Shown in pieces: positions 1 through 6,340 of a DNA stretch of 39,206 nucleotides. The notes beneath the pieces are model-generated. The model was not told where the DNA came from. It saw nothing but the letters and a program-made list of their open reading frames with translations, and did not search any database. The translations under genes and the position numbers were made by a program. This DNA comes from a virus. Position 1 is the stretch's first letter; every line of letters starts with the position of its first letter. The stretch is taken from the IMG/VR virus record IMGVR_UViG_3300027784_000010, positions 1 to 39,206 of that record, one strand, 5' to 3'.

Positions 1-9
1 GCAATTTTT

Positions 10-675
10 TTATTCATAGTCTTTATTTTTAAAAAAATATTTACATTGATTTATGATTTCTCCTTCTTCCACTGAATCAACAAATTCTTTAAACTCAACT
101 TTTCTTTTATCTTCAATATACTGTTTGAATTTGTGAATAAAATTTCCAAGTTCTTTACCTTTCAAACCAGTTATTTCCATAACAATGTTTCCATTAAATT
201 TTTCGGAAATTCTTTTGTTTCTATCATCTTCCTTTTTAAGTTCATCAAGTATTTCTAAAAAATTTGATTCTGGAAAATATTCATTGATTATTCTATGATA
301 TGAGGATTTGTCTTTATTGAACTTAAAACCCGAATCTTTATCAAAATTTTTCAAATTGATATAATCAAGAAATCCTTTATAAGTAGAACGTTTTTTACTT
401 CTTTTACGATCTACACTATTAAGATTTTCCATTAAAAAATTGTTAGGATTAAAATATTTTGAATTAATTATAAATTCAAAAATTTCTTCAAGATTATCAA
501 ATCCTTTAAGATATTTGTCATAATCAAGATCAAAAAATTTAAAGATTTTTCTATTATCTTTTGAAATTACAATATCAGCAAGTTTTCTTGAATTGTCTAT
601 TGAATATACAGATGCAATTAAACCGGCAGATCCATATTTTAATACTCCTTTAATTGTTGGTTTTCTTTTTTCCAT
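10..675 (-). CDS. C-terminal half of a split phage nucleotidyltransferase
   Basis: This 221-residue protein looks like the distal half of a T4-like-phage nucleotidyltransferase whose N-terminal half lies at 1525-1923. Near its end, about residues 165-190, it has METGLKG-like residues followed by GNFIHKFKQYIE, which resembles the tail of tRNA nucleotidyltransferase-type enzymes. The middle, with YLKGFDNLEEIFEFI and NPNNFLMENLN, resembles the helical region of the same phage family. The first 11 residues (MEKRKPTIKGV) precede an LKYGSAGL segment; a near copy, LKYGFGG, also follows the stop codons of the N-terminal half. The first residues may therefore be newly recruited sequence. A GIY-YIG endonuclease gene separates the two halves. 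The two polypeptides may associate; no intein or intron is visible to join them. Assignment to a nucleotidyltransferase is from recalled family similarity and is moderately sure. Confidence 0.6.
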   Translation of the reverse strand: MEKRKPTIKGVLKYGSAGLIASVYSIDNSRKLADIVISKDNRKIFKFFDLDYDKYLKGFDNLEEIFEFIINSKYFNPNNFLMENLNSVDRKRSKKRSTYKGFLDYINLKNFDKDSGFKFNKDKSSYHRIINEYFPESNFLEILDELKKEDDRNKRISEKFNGNIVMEITGLKGKELGNFIHKFKQYIEDKRKVEFKEFVDSVEEGEIINQCKYFFKNKDYE

Positions 676-722
676 TTTTTATTATTTAATTGAAATATAC
701 AACTATTTTTTCATATTTGCAA

Positions 723-1481
723 CTATATCAGTAACTTTTTTCCAAAAATATATCCAAGTTCTATATATTTATTTACATCTTCTTTCTTAATATAAATAAC
801 TTTTTTTCCATTATTCATCCATTTTCTTCCATATGCAGGGTTATTATGGCCTTTAGTTCTTTCGGAAATGTCTGGACGTGATTTACCTTTGTGGGACTCG
901 GATTTCTTTTTATTTGTATCTTCTTCAAGTTCTTTTGCTTTGTCGTATCCGTATTTTTCAACCCATACACTAAATACAGATTTTCCTGACATTGGATTGT
1001 TTTCATTTGAAAAATCTGCATGATTGAGTTTCATTTTCTCGCGAGTTTCCTTGGTATGTTTAGTTTTATATCTTGGATGATTTGTTTTGTTTTTGTATCG
1101 TTCTTTTGCTTTTAATCTGATAATTTCTTTAGTTTCCTCGGTATGCGGAATTGATATACCCATGTGAGATTCAGATAATTTCTTTCGAGTTTCCCCAGTA
1201 TGCGTTCCGTTTTGTCCACCACCAGTCATTAAATTATATCCAACACTTTTATTTGTTGAATTAAAATATGATATCCAAAATTGTTCACGTTCATTAAGTT
1301 CAATTTGTGATTCGTACTTTTCAATTATTTCTTTAATAAAATTACAAGATCCATGTTTCTTTATAGCATTACACAAATACACACCAGAACCTAAATACCA
1401 CTTAGAGTTTTCAACAGATTTTGTGGATTGTCCTATATAAATTTTCCCGTTCTTTTTATTTATGACTTTATAAATATACAT
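723..1481 (-). CDS. GIY-YIG homing endonuclease with NUMOD3 repeats
   Basis: A 252-residue free-standing homing endonuclease. The N-terminal 90 residues form a GIY-YIG nuclease domain: YIYKVINKKNGKIYIGQ, the downstream Arg/Glu region, and GYNLMTGGG. The rest is a string of NUMOD3-type DNA-binding repeats, including TGETRKKLSESHMG, HTEETKEI, HTKETREKMK, NNPMSGKS and a second SESHKGKSR with NNPAYGRKW. It lies between the two halves of a nucleotidyltransferase gene, with 43 nt and 47 nt of flanking non-coding DNA. That is too little for a group I intron core, so this looks like a direct gene-splitting insertion. A late-promoter-like TGAATATATAAA sits 8-19 nt upstream of the ATG. The nuclease domain appears intact. 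Homing specificity cannot be read from sequence. Confidence 0.93.
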   Translation of the reverse strand: MYIYKVINKKNGKIYIGQSTKSVENSKWYLGSGVYLCNAIKKHGSCNFIKEIIEKYESQIELNEREQFWISYFNSTNKSVGYNLMTGGGQNGTHTGETRKKLSESHMGISIPHTEETKEIIRLKAKERYKNKTNHPRYKTKHTKETREKMKLNHADFSNENNPMSGKSVFSVWVEKYGYDKAKELEEDTNKKKSESHKGKSRPDISERTKGHNNPAYGRKWMNNGKKVIYIKKEDVNKYIELGYIFGKKLLI

Positions 1482-1488
1482 GTTTTAA

Positions 1489-1500
1489 TTTATATATTCA
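1489..1500 (-). promoter_or_regulatory. Late-type promoter motif for the GIY-YIG gene
   Basis: The minus strand reads TGAATATATAAA, ending 8 nt before the endonuclease ATG. The identical 12-mer lies at 10325-10336, upstream of a virion-like gene. The core resembles the T4 late promoter TATAAATA, and a gp55-like sigma factor is encoded at 5878-6252. Assignment is inference from recurrence and position. Confidence 0.45.
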
Positions 1501-1524
1501 TCCTCCAAACCCATATTTTAATCA

Positions 1525-1923
1525 TTAGAACTCAAATTTGAATTTTTTTGCGATTTTTCCCATAAGATTCCCGGAAGGGTCCCAATCGAAGAAAACCTTT
1601 GCAGTCTCCCAGTTTTTAGCTGGTTGTGGAATAATATCAATTTGATATTTATCATAAACAAAAGAATATACATTTCCGTTAGTATGAACAATACCAAATT
1701 TTTCTTCAAGTTTTTTAGAAATGTTTCCAAGATTACCATGATTAAGAATAAGCAAATCACAATCACCGTGGGTTTCTTTGTTTCTGTAAAACTCAACAAT
1801 TTTTACTTCAGTATTGAACATATTAGAAATAATAGGAATAAGTTCCTTTTCAATTCTTTTATGTTCTTGAGTTGATTTTCTTTCAGTTTCAACTCCATAT
1901 TTTTTCATTACTTTTCCACCCAT
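1525..1923 (-). CDS. N-terminal half of a split phage nucleotidyltransferase
   Basis: A 132-residue protein with the layout of a nucleotidyltransferase catalytic domain. HGDCDLLIL (about residues 52-60) supplies the G..D.D metal-binding pair, and YQIDIIP (about 94-100) the third acidic strand. It ends ...GNLMGKIAKKFKFEF, then two in-frame stops (TAA TGA), and the same frame continues as LKYGFGG before a third stop. The distal half at 10-675 carries a matching LKYGSAGL, so the gene was once continuous and was split there by the GIY-YIG gene. A host-type promoter lies at 1948-1979. Family: a nucleotidyltransferase of T4-like phages related to CCA-adding or poly(A) polymerase folds. The physiological substrate is unknown. 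Confidence 0.65.
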   Translation of the reverse strand: MGGKVMKKYGVETERKSTQEHKRIEKELIPIISNMFNTEVKIVEFYRNKETHGDCDLLILNHGNLGNISKKLEEKFGIVHTNGNVYSFVYDKYQIDIIPQPAKNWETAKVFFDWDPSGNLMGKIAKKFKFEF

Positions 1924-1947
1924 TCCTATTTATTTTTTAATTATATA

Positions 1948-1979
1948 CAAATATACAAAAAATTTACGAGAAAAGCAAA
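1948..1979 (-). promoter_or_regulatory. Bacteroidota-type promoter upstream of the nucleotidyltransferase
   Basis: On the minus strand TTTG, a 20-nt spacer and TATATTTG match the Bacteroides/Flavobacterium housekeeping promoter consensus (TTTG-N17-23-TAnnTTTG). The -7 box ends about 25 nt before the ATG. A near-identical copy of the whole element precedes the ligase gene at 31377-31408, which argues that it is functional. Confidence 0.65.
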
Positions 1980-1983
1980 TTTT

Positions 1984-2079
1984 TTATGAATTATTTAACT
2001 TTTCTATATACTCATTTGTTAATTCATTAATATAACTTTTTACTGATTTTGTTTTTAACTCACTTAAATCACCAGCCAT
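1984..2079 (-). CDS. Small hypothetical protein (31 residues)
   Basis: A short frame beginning MAGDLSELKTKSVKSYI and ending EKLNNS. It overlaps the end of the preceding small gene by about 11 nt, which would allow translational coupling. It is lysine- and glutamate-rich with no recognisable domain. It is part of a cassette-like region and may simply be the reading frame left after erosion. Low confidence that it is a real gene. Confidence 0.25.
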   Translation of the reverse strand: MAGDLSELKTKSVKSYINELTNEYIEKLNNS

Positions 2080-2212
2080 CCCACCATTTTTTTCCATCCC
2101 AATAAACAATACACCATTTATCTTCAATCTTGTTGTTGGCTTCAATTATATAGCTATAAGTCTCGCTACTTTTCCAAGGTTCTTTTTCAGAGTTGTCGGT
2201 AAAGCTAACCAC
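2069..2212 (-). CDS. Small hypothetical protein, fragment of a repeated cassette gene
   Basis: About 47 residues from a GTG start 4 nt after the stop of the upstream gene; an ATG at 2257 is possible but would overlap that gene by 41 nt. The protein begins VVSFTDNSEKEPWKSS and ends KWCIVYWDGKKWWDGW. Its last 19 codons have a diverged copy at 2789-2838 (EDKWGIIY, stop, DGK), so this family occurs twice around the palindrome at 2541-2630. No function is recognised. Its richness in tryptophan and less AT-biased codons differ from the surrounding phage genes and suggest a host or mobile-cassette origin. Confidence 0.4.
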   Translation of the reverse strand: MVSFTDNSEKEPWKSSETYSYIIEANNKIEDKWCIVYWDGKKWWDGW

Positions 2213-2216
2213 CGCA

Positions 2217-2525
2217 CTAATAATGCAAGTCAATAAACAGTACATCATCTTCATCATTATATTTTACACAACACCAAGCTGGGTGGTATTGCTCTAAACT
2301 ATCCTTTACAATATTCCCTTTATTGTCTTTAAATGTATGTTCACCTTCTTTTAAATAAACACTCCAGTTATGTTTTTCATAGTATACATCTTCTATTCTT
2401 TGAATTACTACTTTTGCACTATCTGGTAAATTGTGTTTATTTAAAAACTTTTTCAAACCACCTACCGTTAAAAAGTGGTTGTACCCATTAGTCAATTCTT
2501 CTTTTGTAATCTCTTTTAAAGCCAT
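2217..2525 (-). CDS. Conserved hypothetical protein, host-like cassette gene
   Basis: A 102-residue soluble protein with no transmembrane segment. It begins MALKEITKEELTNGYNHF and carries VGGLKKFLNKHNLPDSAKVV, then a stretch with YYEKHNWSVYLKEGEHTF. The style resembles small proteins found beside intergenic palindromes in Bacteroidota chromosomes; that resemblance is recalled, not tested. It starts 15 nt below an attC-like inverted repeat and is followed almost directly by another small gene. No catalytic motif is visible and no function can be assigned. The intact frame and canonical ATG make it a real gene. Confidence 0.65.
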   Translation of the reverse strand: MALKEITKEELTNGYNHFLTVGGLKKFLNKHNLPDSAKVVIQRIEDVYYEKHNWSVYLKEGEHTFKDNKGNIVKDSLEQYHPAWCCVKYNDEDDVLFIDLHY

Positions 2526-2540
2526 TGCTAAAAACGTTTT

Positions 2541-2630
2541 ATAACAAAGGCTATAAGCAATTGCCTATCAGCGTTTGTTGGTTAATTGAACAGTATTTAC
2601 AAGGCAACTGCTCATAGCCTTGACCATTAT
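2541..2630. repeat. Imperfect palindrome resembling an integron attC site
   Basis: Arms at 2547-2565 and 2603-2621 (aaggctataagcaattgcc and ggcaactgctcatagcctt) match at 17 of 19 positions around a 37-nt loop. Outer bases ATAA (2541-2544) and TTAT (2627-2630) extend the pairing with unpaired bases between, as in folded attC sites. It lies directly upstream of a small gene and is GC-richer than the phage around it. It does not fit the strict GTTRRRY core, so 'attC-like' is the safest name. Confidence 0.4.
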
Positions 2631-2704
2631 GTGCCATTTTTATGTATCTTGTTTTTTCAGTTTTCTAAAGTATTCCACTTTATTTCACCTGGGGTGATTA
2701 TTTC

Positions 2705-2850
2705 TTAGTTTTTGTTGGGTAAATTATACCATTCTTTAATCCATTCTTCTTTAATTCCAAATGATAATTGTCCATCTTGATTAGGGTTATCCCACCATTT
2801 TTCCATCTCAATAAATAATACCCCATTTATCTTCAATACTTTTTGTTAAG
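2705..2850 (-). pseudogene. Degenerate copy of the cassette gene at 2069-2212
   Basis: One frame reads TKSIEDKWGIIY, then TGA where the intact copy has Trp, then DGK. After a one-base shift a second frame reads EKWWDNPNQDGQLSFGIKE and ends ...WYNLPNKN at a stop at 2705. Together they look like one longer gene broken by a nonsense change and a frameshift. A residual start (ATG at 2806) could give a 33-residue peptide. The rest of the 470-nt gap between 2526 and 2996 holds the attC-like repeat and a terminator. Confidence 0.45.
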
Positions 2851-2943
2851 TAATAATTTTTTATTTCCGGATTTTTCATAATAAGTAGTTTAATAGATTT
2901 AATTAATTTATTTTTATATACATAAAGTTTATTTAGTTTTAAC

Positions 2944-2976
2944 AAAAAAACCTTACTAAATTTTAGCAAGGTTTTA
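2944..2976 (-). terminator. Rho-independent terminator after the portal gene
   Basis: The minus strand forms CCTTGCTAAA / TTTAGTAAGG with almost no loop beyond AT pairs and one G-U pair, followed by TTTTTTTG. It lies 20 nt after the portal stop codon and separates the virion genes from the cassette-like region. Confidence 0.75.
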
Positions 2977-2996
2977 ATTTTGAATTTATGTTTTTT

Positions 2997-4670
2997 TTAA
3001 AAATCTAAATCAATATCATCTGGTTTCTTATCCGATTTCTCATCATCCGATTTCTCATCATCCGATTTCTCATCATCCGATTTCTTTAAGGGTTTTCCAG
3101 TTGAAGGATCTAAACCTTGCTTTCGTCTGTTTATATATTTTTGATTTGTTTCAAGATCTGATGGTGCCATTTTTAAATATTTCTCAGATAAAAATAAAGC
3201 ATCAAAAAACGGAACATTATCAATCATACCTTCCTCATCACGCTCCGGAACTTCAAGACCTAACATATTTGTTACAAAATCCACACGTTTTTCCATTATC
3301 TCCATTTCCTTTGCTTCTTTAAACATGTTCTCTTCTTCATATTCAATACCGATTGACGATTTGAATAAAGAATCATCTTTAAGTTCAGGATATTTAATAC
3401 AAATTTGAAGTATAAGAGGTTTAACCATAATCTCTTGAAATATTGAACGTAATCTTGTTATGAATTTTGAAAATCTAATTTCATCTCTACTCATACCACT
3501 TGCATCCATTTCCCATGAACCTCCACCACCTTCTCTATCAAATCTTTCAAAAGGTACTTTTGAATCTTGAATTAATTTATCAAAGAAATAGCGTAAAACT
3601 TCAATTTCTGATAAATCAGGACCATCACCACCTATTGCTTCAATGTCAGGTTCTTCACCACCCTTACTTGGGAATAGATAGTTTTTATAAAACTGTAATG
3701 ATGGTCTTCCATTTACTGTTAATTCACCAGAATTGTTATCAAGTTGAATATCTTCTTTATAAATTGACATCATTTCAGCAAGTGATTCTTTTGCCTTTTG
3801 TGGAGATTTAGTACCAATTGGAACAACCATTTTCATTCTGAACGAAGAATTCATTATGTTCCAAATTATTCTAGAGTTTTCAAGAATTCTTAATAAATTA
3901 AAGGAACGAATTAATCTTTCAACATATGAAGTTCTTGTGGTAAAATTTGCTTTTGCGTATGAAATATAAATAACTTGAGAATCGTATAATTCTCTTTTCA
4001 TTGCAGGAATATCTTCATACTGAACCCATATTTTTTGAAGCTTCCCGGTTTTTTGATCTTTTATAATACCTGGACGTAATGAAAGCGCATCCAATTCTTT
4101 AAATCCTATAACATTTTTAGAACCCTCATCCCAAATAATTTCAAAAGCAAGAAAGCCATCTATTAAAAATTGTTTAAAATAACTCCATGCATCTTGACCT
4201 TCTACAAACCTGTGTGCATAATATATTTTATTAAAAGTATCTCTTGTATATTTTACAACTTCTTCCTCAACATCTTCCTTTAAAATTCTTCTTAGATTCC
4301 CAACACTTGGTTTGCAAAAATAATTTCTATCATCATATACAATAGCTTCATCTGCTATAGTTTCTATAATAAATTCAATTTCGCCGTTCATTGCAAATTC
4401 TCGAAGATAGTTTCTCCTTTGTTCTAATTGCCTATCAAAATAGCCAATAAATTTCTTTTGACCAATATCAGCAAGTGCTAAAGAATATAAAAAATCTTTA
4501 GGCATAAAACCTTGATTTCCCATCTCAGCCTCAGTTGCACCAACAGCTTTAGATTGTTTAATGATCATATCATCATAATCCATTCCAAGATTTGCTAATT
4601 TTTGAAGTGCACGAGAAACTGGATTTCTTCTATAAACCTGATCATCATCTCTATCTATAAATCCTGCCAT
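2997..4670 (-). CDS. Portal vertex protein (T4 gp20-like)
   Basis: 557 residues, close to T4 gp20 (524). It forms the dodecameric ring at the head vertex through which DNA is packaged and to which the neck attaches. The core resembles gp20 in several blocks: an N-terminal helical part, YFKQFLIDGFLAFEIIWD (about 165-182), the stem region near SYVERLIRSFNLLRILEN, and RFDREGGGGSWEMDASGMSRD followed by FSKFITRLRSIF, the conserved C-terminal block of this family. The extreme C-terminus is an acidic low-complexity tail with four SDDEK/SDKK units encoded by a 15-bp tandem repeat at about 3028-3087. It is followed by a strong terminator and preceded by an AT-rich late-promoter-like stretch. Confidence 0.92.
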   Translation of the reverse strand: MAGFIDRDDDQVYRRNPVSRALQKLANLGMDYDDMIIKQSKAVGATEAEMGNQGFMPKDFLYSLALADIGQKKFIGYFDRQLEQRRNYLREFAMNGEIEFIIETIADEAIVYDDRNYFCKPSVGNLRRILKEDVEEEVVKYTRDTFNKIYYAHRFVEGQDAWSYFKQFLIDGFLAFEIIWDEGSKNVIGFKELDALSLRPGIIKDQKTGKLQKIWVQYEDIPAMKRELYDSQVIYISYAKANFTTRTSYVERLIRSFNLLRILENSRIIWNIMNSSFRMKMVVPIGTKSPQKAKESLAEMMSIYKEDIQLDNNSGELTVNGRPSLQFYKNYLFPSKGGEEPDIEAIGGDGPDLSEIEVLRYFFDKLIQDSKVPFERFDREGGGGSWEMDASGMSRDEIRFSKFITRLRSIFQEIMVKPLILQICIKYPELKDDSLFKSSIGIEYEEENMFKEAKEMEIMEKRVDFVTNMLGLEVPERDEEGMIDNVPFFDALFLSEKYLKMAPSDLETNQKYINRRKQGLDPSTGKPLKKSDDEKSDDEKSDDEKSDKKPDDIDLDF

Positions 4671-4692
4671 AATATAATATTTTTTTATATAT

Positions 4693-5373
4693 TTATTTTT
4701 TTAATTTTTTCTTTTTTAATTCTCTTTGTAAATATAAATCATATTCTCTATAAATATCTGGTAAACTTTTTCCAATAATTTCTTTACTGTGTAAAAATGG
4801 AATTATTTCCCAATCATCATATTCAACAAGCACAGGATTTAACATTCTTGTTATTATATATTGCCTATATGCAAAACCGTAATTTAAATTTTTCGAATTA
4901 AAAACCCTTAATTGTAATAACCAATCTTTAAGAAAACTTATAATTCTTGATGATGTTAAAAATAATCTATTGTTCCAATATTCTTTTTCTGAGCGTTCGA
5001 TTTCTTTTTTAAATTGTTCATAATAATATTGAAGAACCGTAACCTTGATTTTTTCTGGTAGGAAATTTAAATTAATACCGACAAGTAAATTGTTTTTTGT
5101 GTTCGGGTGTTTATAAATACTATGAACAATCACAACAGGTCGTTTATCATAATAACTTAAAACATCTTTATATAAAGGATCATATTGATATGTATAAATT
5201 CTACCTGGGATAAAAAGGGCTTTTGAACTTTCAAGTAATTTACCTTCATTTAATTTCAAAAAATATTTATTTTCATCTTTATCAATATATTTTTCTTTAA
5301 AATATGAAAATGAATTTTTTATTCTATTATGATCTTTTTTTATTCTTTTATATGAATTTTTAGGACTTTCCAT
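4693..5373 (-). CDS. Conserved T4-like phage hypothetical protein
   Basis: 226 residues between the portal and head-completion genes; its start overlaps the end of the gp4-like gene by 14 nt, indicating co-translation. The N-terminus is highly basic. The centre, PGRIYTYQYDPLYKDVLSYYD, RPVVIVHSIY and GINLNFLPEKIKV, matches a pattern (a 'PG-I--Y-Y' strand, a 'P-V-V' strand, then 'G-NL-YLP') recurrent in T4-like phage structural-module proteins of unknown role. The C-terminus is a lysine-rich helix. No enzymatic motif is seen. Position suggests a virion or assembly role. Confidence 0.6.
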   Translation of the reverse strand: MESPKNSYKRIKKDHNRIKNSFSYFKEKYIDKDENKYFLKLNEGKLLESSKALFIPGRIYTYQYDPLYKDVLSYYDKRPVVIVHSIYKHPNTKNNLLVGINLNFLPEKIKVTVLQYYYEQFKKEIERSEKEYWNNRLFLTSSRIISFLKDWLLQLRVFNSKNLNYGFAYRQYIITRMLNPVLVEYDDWEIIPFLHSKEIIGKSLPDIYREYDLYLQRELKKKKLKK

Positions 5374-5866
5374 GTTGGCGATATAAGAAATCTTCTGTTA
5401 CAATAATAAATTTATAACCTATTTTTCTTGCGTATGCACGTGCAGCTGCAAACTTTGCATTTAATGTAATATATTCTTTAATACTATCGTTATATTTTGT
5501 CAATTTTTTAAGTGTTTGTTTTGAAGGTGCTTCGGGTTTCATTAATTTACTTTTAGGTTTAACTTCAATAATAAAATCACCTATTATTCCACTATCTTGA
5601 ATAAATTTCATATAAAAGTCTATATTATATTCATGGGTTTGTTTATCAACTGGATTATAATATTTTATAGGAAATGGCTCAGATGCCCATTTTAATACTT
5701 TTTCTGAATTGTCACAAAAAACACAAAATTTACGTTCATATGAAGATCTATATATAATTTTTGTAACATCTCCAATATATTTTCCAGGATTTATAATTTT
5801 ATAATATCCTTGTACATAAGGTTCTTTTGAAGATGGTTTTAAATTTTTAATATTTGAATTTTTCAT
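5360..5866 (-). CDS. Head completion protein (T4 gp4-like)
   Basis: 168 residues, near the 150 of T4 gp4. Conserved gp4-family blocks are IIYRSSYERKFCVFCD (about 38-53), EKVLKWASEPFPIKYYNP, YNIDFYMKF with DFIIEVKPKSKL, and a final AARAYARKIGYKFIIVTED. The D..(I)EVK pattern is that of a PD-(D/E)xK-like nuclease fold seen across this family. gp4 acts late in head maturation, after packaging and before tail joining. It overlaps the next gene and follows the gp55-like gene by 11 nt, in a compact assembly cluster. Confidence 0.87.
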   Translation of the reverse strand: MKNSNIKNLKPSSKEPYVQGYYKIINPGKYIGDVTKIIYRSSYERKFCVFCDNSEKVLKWASEPFPIKYYNPVDKQTHEYNIDFYMKFIQDSGIIGDFIIEVKPKSKLMKPEAPSKQTLKKLTKYNDSIKEYITLNAKFAAARAYARKIGYKFIIVTEDFLYRQHGKS

Positions 5867-5877
5867 GTTTTAAAAAA

Positions 5878-6252
5878 TTAAAAATTGTATAAATTTTCGT
5901 GTGATAAAGAAACTTTATTAATACTTTTAATTTTATACAATTTATTCCAACCTTTCTTTAATCCATTCCATATCATTCTTGTAAAATATGCAAATGCATT
6001 ATCTGATTTTTCTTCGTCATAACCTTTCCAATATCTTAAAATATCTTCAATTGCCGATGAAACACAATCTTCCCTGTCTTGGTGATATTTATATGTAAAG
6101 TTTTTTGCAATTTCATCACTCATTAAAATTAACATATCTAATGAACGAGGTGTTAGTTCACCATTTTTCTTTGATTTTATTATTTCATTTCGTAATTCAT
6201 CAGGATCTACATAATAATTTGAATTTTTTGATATTTTTCTTTTTTTCTTCAT
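5878..6252 (-). CDS. Late-transcription sigma factor (T4 gp55-like)
   Basis: 124 residues, shorter than T4 gp55 (185). gp55 is a minimal sigma-70-family factor that directs host RNA polymerase to late promoters, helped in T4 by the gp45 clamp. Visible conserved elements are VDPDELRNEIIKSK, LMSDEIAKNFTYKYHQDRED, a CVSSAIEDILRYWKGYDEE region equivalent to sigma region 2, and NAFAYFTRMIWNGLKKGW, which in this family contributes to core binding and -10 recognition. There is no region 4. It sits among the virion genes it would control. The clamp is encoded at 22429-23175, consistent with a T4-like late-transcription system. Confidence 0.85.
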   Translation of the reverse strand: MKKKRKISKNSNYYVDPDELRNEIIKSKKNGELTPRSLDMLILMSDEIAKNFTYKYHQDREDCVSSAIEDILRYWKGYDEEKSDNAFAYFTRMIWNGLKKGWNKLYKIKSINKVSLSHENLYNF

Positions 6253-6277
6253 ATTTATATTAAATGTATTTAAAAGT

Positions 6278-6316
6278 AATTAAGTCTTATATATCAATTA
6301 TATACAAGACTCAATT
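6278..6316 (-). terminator. Hairpin between the 823-residue gene and gp55
   Basis: Arms aattaagtctt (6278-6288) and aagactcaatt (6306-6316) pair over 11 positions with one G-U. The loop contains a late-promoter-like TGATATATAAGAC on the minus strand. The following T-run is weak (ACTTTTAAA), so this may be a partial terminator overlapping a promoter for the gp55 gene. Confidence 0.4.
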
Positions 6317-6340
6317 AAAGTTTTAAACTATTTTATTATT

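Noticed and set aside
815-1021. A second minus-strand frame inside the GIY-YIG gene
   Set aside because: It lies wholly within the endonuclease in another frame and encodes no recognisable motif.
676-1524. A group I intron containing the GIY-YIG gene
   Set aside because: Only 43 and 47 nt flank the endonuclease frame, too little for a group I core, and both gene halves have their own start or stop codons with duplicated flank sequence.
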